NCBI RefSeq assembly: GCF_022538055.1
Contig: NZ_JAKZAM010000037.1
Span: 1-46,032, forward strand
Length of the DNA: 46,032 nt
From: Cognataquiflexum nitidum
Lineage (GTDB): Bacteria > Bacteroidota > Bacteroidia > Cytophagales > Cyclobacteriaceae
Direction: 5' to 3'
A program made the position numbers and the translations under genes. The first letter of the stretch is position 1. Each line of letters opens with the position of its first letter. A model generated the notes under the pieces. That model was not told the DNA's origin, did not search any database, and saw only the letters and a list, made by a program, of their open reading frames with translations. Positions 42,712 through 46,032 of this stretch are shown piece after piece.

Positions 42712-43830
42712 ATGAAGATTGGTATTCTCACATTTCACTATATGATTAATCAAGGGTCTATATTGCAGGCATATTGTGTATTTAAATTGTTGCAAGAAAG
42801 ATTTCCTAATTCAGAAATTGAAATCATTGATTTAATTCCAAAAAATAGAGGAAATGGGGAAAAAAAATTCTTTAAAAAATCAGTTCCTTTTATTCGATTT
42901 GATTATTTAGCAAGATTTATTTCCATGAGAAAATTTTTAAAAAATAGAGTTAAATTTTCTCCCAATTGTGATAGTATGGATTTAGGCTCACAAATAGCTT
43001 TTATAAACGAACAAAATTATGACATAGTATTTACCGGTAGTGATACTGTTTGGATGGATTCTGAAAAACTTAATCATATTTTACCCCATATTTATTATTT
43101 ACCTAAGGGAATTAAAACAAAGAAAAATGCCGTCGCTGCCTCTCTTGATCCGCTAAAAGATGAATCTAGATTTTTTCATAAAAGAATTGAATTATCTGAA
43201 AATTTGTCTGAATTTGATAATATTTTAGTTAGAGATAATATTACCTTTGAATTAATTAATTCAATTATCCCAAATAAGGCTCGTCAGATATCAGATCCAA
43301 CTATTTTATATTCTTTTGAAGAAAATTTAAATATTCGAAAGAATAAGGAAGGTGTCAAGGGAAAAATTAGAATTCATATTTCTTTTGGAGAAAAAAGTGT
43401 TAAAGAAAAAATTAAAGAATTATTAATTTCTGAAAACACCTTTGAAATCATTGATTTTGTTGAGAAAAGTAATGTTTTCTCCGGTGATCATATTGTGGAT
43501 TATCTTAATGAGTATGCTGATATTGACATTTTGATAACTGACCGATTTCATAGATCAATTTTTGCTTTAAAGTTATCTTCTGCCTTAATTATAAATGTAG
43601 AACATTTTAAAAAGAATCCCTTACCAAAAAGTAAAGGCAGGGACCTTTTTTCTAAACTTGGATGCCCGGAGTATTGCATAAGATACGAAGAAAATGGCGA
43701 GAGTGATTTAATAAATTCAATTAAAAATTTAATTAATAATTGGGATCAAGACCGATTTTTGAATAGGGAACACAGGCTAAAACAGTTTATTTCCGAGAAT
43801 CAAATGTTTTGGCAAAAGGTTGATTTTTAG
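42712..43830 (+). CDS. Polysaccharide pyruvyl transferase family protein
   Basis: A 372-residue soluble protein of the polysaccharide pyruvyl transferase (WcaK/CsaB-like) family. Members add pyruvate ketals from phosphoenolpyruvate to sugars, although many are uncharacterised. MKIGILTFHYMINQGSILQAYCVFKLL is the family start. It is followed by DIVFTGSDTVWM, ILVRDNITFELI and DILITDRFHRSIFALKLS, where R-x-H is a recurring feature in these proteins. The gene is one of the most AT-rich in the window, with a strong bias to AAA, AAT and ATT codons, unlike the genes left of 24000. It lies 252 bases after the Wzy-like gene in a gap that shows no other feature. Confidence 0.85.
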   Translation: MKIGILTFHYMINQGSILQAYCVFKLLQERFPNSEIEIIDLIPKNRGNGEKKFFKKSVPFIRFDYLARFISMRKFLKNRVKFSPNCDSMDLGSQIAFINEQNYDIVFTGSDTVWMDSEKLNHILPHIYYLPKGIKTKKNAVAASLDPLKDESRFFHKRIELSENLSEFDNILVRDNITFELINSIIPNKARQISDPTILYSFEENLNIRKNKEGVKGKIRIHISFGEKSVKEKIKELLISENTFEIIDFVEKSNVFSGDHIVDYLNEYADIDILITDRFHRSIFALKLSSALIINVEHFKKNPLPKSKGRDLFSKLGCPEYCIRYEENGESDLINSIKNLINNWDQDRFLNREHRLKQFISENQMFWQKVDF

Positions 43831-43903
43831 GTTTAGAAATATTCATTAGTTAATCCTTTCTGTCGGTATGGTTTTCATTATAGAATAAGAATTGAAAAGA
43901 GTT

Positions 43904-45436
43904 ATGGAATTGAAAAAATCCAAAGAAAATCATAAGCAAAGAGCTTATTTAAATTCATTAACAAGTATAATTGACCAAATTGCTAAACAAGTAATGGGTT
44001 TTGTAGTAAATCCATTTGTAGTTAAAGGTTTAGGGAATTCTTTGTTCGGAGTTTATCAGATAGTTTTGGAAATATCTGGATACGCAAATTTAGCAGATAC
44101 TCAATCTACCCAAGTTTTAAAATGGACCTTAGCAAAAAATAGAAATGTTTTTACCAAAGAAGAGTTAAGATCTGAAATTTCAACCGGTCTTTATATAATC
44201 TTTTTGATTTTACCCTTTTTACTTATTGTAGGGGCTATACTTAGTTGGTTTGCTCCAACTATTATGAATGTTGATGCAGTTTATGAGGACTTAGTTAGGA
44301 AAGTTTCTGCTATTGTTATTTTTGCTGTTGTTATCAGTAAATTCTCCAATTTTTTTGAATCAATATTAAGAGGTTTAAATCTTGGTTATAAAGGAATGGG
44401 CGTCAAAACCTTGCTCATTGTTATTGGTGGAATTTGCAAAATATTTGTGATTAATTATGGATATGGATTGATCGGTCTAGTTCTTCTGCAAGTAATTATT
44501 GCTTTTTTAACAGTTGTCATATTTTTTTATTTAGTAAAGAAAAATGTACCCTGGTTTGCATTGGGCAAAACAAACAAAAACAAGATTATTTCTTATACAA
44601 AATTAAGTGGTTGGTTTATGGCTACCAAAGTAGCTGGAATGGTATTGTTCAATAGTGAAAAAATTCTACTTGGATTTTTTATAGGCCCTGAAATTGTAAC
44701 AATTTATGTGTTGACTATGTTTACTACCTCTGCCTTGAAGGGGGTATTGGATTCTGTAGTCTCCGGTGTTATACCGGGCATAGGTACTTTTTTTGGTTTA
44801 GGAGAATTTGACAAAATCAGAAAATCGCGTTTGTTAATAAGTAATTTAATTTGGTTTACCTCTTTTAGTTTCGGAAATGCTATTCTATTGTTTAATCCTT
44901 CCTTTTTAAATCTTTGGGTTGGTAGAGAGAATTTCGCAGGTTCTTTTGAGAACTTTTTAATTTTATTAATGGCTATCCAATATATATTTTTCTTTACTAC
45001 GGGTAACTTTATAAATGTCACGTTGGATTTAAAAACAAAAGTTTATTTGACAGGATTGTCTGCAATAGTCTCTATTGGTTTTGCTTATTTTCTTATTCCA
45101 CTCATGGGTATTTCCGGATTATGCTTAAGTGTTTTATTGGGTAGAAGTATATTATCGATTGGATTTCCAATTATTTTAAATAGGAAAATAAATAATAATA
45201 ATAAATTTATAACACTCGAGGATTTGAGAATTTCTCTACTTTCTTTGTTGGGGTTGGCGCTTGCTTCATATTTTCAGTCATATATTAACATAGAGAATTG
45301 GTACATACTTATTATCTCTGGAATTCTTGTTACTCTGATTTCTGGTCTTCTCTTTTGGGTTTTTGTAATTGAAAACCAAAATAAAAAATTGATTCTGGAA
45401 CAATTAAAAAAAATAAAAATGTTTAAAACAAATTGA
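43904..45436 (+). CDS. Oligosaccharide-lipid flippase (Wzx-like, MOP superfamily)
   Basis: A 510-residue inner-membrane protein with roughly 12-14 helices, from FVVNPFVVKGLGNSLFGVYQIVLEI near the N-terminus to WYILIISGILVTLISGLLFWVFV near the end. This is the pattern of polysaccharide flippases that move undecaprenyl-linked repeat units outward. A TTG at 43892 extends the frame by four codons, but I chose the ATG at 43904 (MELKKSKENHKQRAYLNS). It is the last gene visible in the exopolysaccharide cluster. No glycosyltransferase is present between wza and here, so the unit's sugar-assembly genes must lie beyond the window or elsewhere. Codon use is very AT-rich, as in the gene before it. Confidence 0.88.
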   Translation: MELKKSKENHKQRAYLNSLTSIIDQIAKQVMGFVVNPFVVKGLGNSLFGVYQIVLEISGYANLADTQSTQVLKWTLAKNRNVFTKEELRSEISTGLYIIFLILPFLLIVGAILSWFAPTIMNVDAVYEDLVRKVSAIVIFAVVISKFSNFFESILRGLNLGYKGMGVKTLLIVIGGICKIFVINYGYGLIGLVLLQVIIAFLTVVIFFYLVKKNVPWFALGKTNKNKIISYTKLSGWFMATKVAGMVLFNSEKILLGFFIGPEIVTIYVLTMFTTSALKGVLDSVVSGVIPGIGTFFGLGEFDKIRKSRLLISNLIWFTSFSFGNAILLFNPSFLNLWVGRENFAGSFENFLILLMAIQYIFFFTTGNFINVTLDLKTKVYLTGLSAIVSIGFAYFLIPLMGISGLCLSVLLGRSILSIGFPIILNRKINNNNKFITLEDLRISLLSLLGLALASYFQSYINIENWYILIISGILVTLISGLLFWVFVIENQNKKLILEQLKKIKMFKTN

Positions 45437-46032
45437 AATTCAGTAAGGTAAAATCTTTTGGTTCTATATTTCATGATTTGGAATGAGGAATAGGGTTTTG
45501 ATACTCGTAATTTTGATTGATAAGCAACAACGAAAATTTTGAAATAGCACACGGCTTGGGAGAGGAATGGCATCTAATTGAATTTGTTTGGACTTAGAAA
45601 TATGAAGTTTTTTATTTCGGTTAGATACCTATATTGATTTCGAGAAGTGGTTTTAATTTACCGATGGTAAAACCCATGATATAGTTGAAAGGAAATGAAT
45701 CATTTAAATTTTTTCCACCTATATTTTTTTTGCATGTAAGAGTTCAAAGGATTCAATTACCAGATGGTAAAACCAAGACAGTCAAGGTTAATTTGGCGTG
45801 TTTGGGTAGTGGTTTTACTTTAATATTTGAAGTCTACAGCATACTTCTCAATTATTAAGAATTGTTTGTAAATAAATTATATGTGTATCCGCATGAATGC
45901 ACGTGACAAAATTTGACAATAAGTGTCAATAATTTGTGGTTGAAGTATAGTGGTTGTTTCTTGTACTAAAATATGAAACATTATGACCATACTACAATTC
46001 ATGCAAAATTTTCCTGATGAATCAAGCTGCGA
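45437..46032. repeat. Gene-free window end with palindromes and a dispersed-repeat copy
   Basis: No coding gene is visible in the last 596 bases. Two palindromes share the core GATGGTAAAACC spaced exactly 100 bases apart: TTTACC-GAT-GGTAAA at 45657-45671 and TTACC-AGAT-GGTAA at 45757-45770. The reverse core GGTTTTA also appears near 45649 and 45812. A copy of the GTATCCGC element starts at 45881, and a hairpin TTGACA-ATAAG-TGTCAA follows at about 45913. The next genes of the polysaccharide cluster, if any, are outside the window. Confidence 0.5.

Noticed and set aside
1..46032. tRNA, rRNA or CRISPR loci
   Set aside because: I saw no tRNA cloverleaf, no conserved rRNA segment and no repeat-spacer array. 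This was read by eye; tRNAscan-SE and a CRISPR finder would settle it.

Overview
The window looks like a chromosomal segment of a Bacteroidota bacterium, most likely Cytophagales and close to Cyclobacteriaceae. This rests on overall gene content, AT-rich spacers, perfect or near-perfect copies of the Bacteroidota promoter box TAnnTTTG (best upstream of rimO), few Shine-Dalgarno sites, and fused or lipoprotein versions of familiar enzymes. The genus is not resolved from sequence alone.

Layout. (1) 1-8100 is mixed chromosomal backbone: a fused alpha/beta 2-oxoacid dehydrogenase E1 (minus strand), a small HMA-AraC fusion regulator, a secreted glycosidase-like protein, a small membrane protein, rimO and a secreted glycerophosphodiester phosphodiesterase. 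Repeat-rich spacers separate them. (2) 8409-14327 is a tight five-gene operon: DUF547 lipoprotein, FAD/NAD(P) oxidoreductase, polytopic 4Fe-4S protein, a processive CslA/cellulose-synthase-like GT2, and a DPM1-like GT2. The first four overlap end to end. (3) 14351-19870 holds a glycosidase lipoprotein (minus) and a 1301-residue protein joining a membrane GT2 synthase to two glycosidase-like domains predicted to lie outside the cytoplasm. (4) 20141-23410 holds a methyltransferase and a convergent MBOAT/SGNH pair of the AlgI/AlgJ polysaccharide O-acetylation type.

(5) 24167-37536 is a three-gene NRPS/PKS assembly line: A-PCP; A-PCP-KS-AT-ACP-aminotransferase; C-A-PCP-TE. All carrier serines and catalytic residues I checked are present. 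The logic predicts an amino acid extended by one malonate, transaminated at the beta-keto position, joined to a second amino acid (code reads as glycine) and released. The free-standing first A-PCP has no obvious condensation partner. (6) 37812-45436 is a Wzx/Wzy exopolysaccharide cluster: wza-like, wzc-like, polymerase-like, pyruvyl-transferase-like and flippase genes, with the last two very AT-rich. (7) 45437-46032 is non-coding and repeat-bearing.

Taken together, regions 2-4 and 6 are devoted to making, trimming, modifying and exporting surface polysaccharide, and a small non-ribosomal product cluster sits between them. The most novel items are the synthase-glycosidase-glycosidase fusion with its redox-linked operon, the unusual NRPS/PKS line, and several families of small inverted-repeat elements in the spacers.
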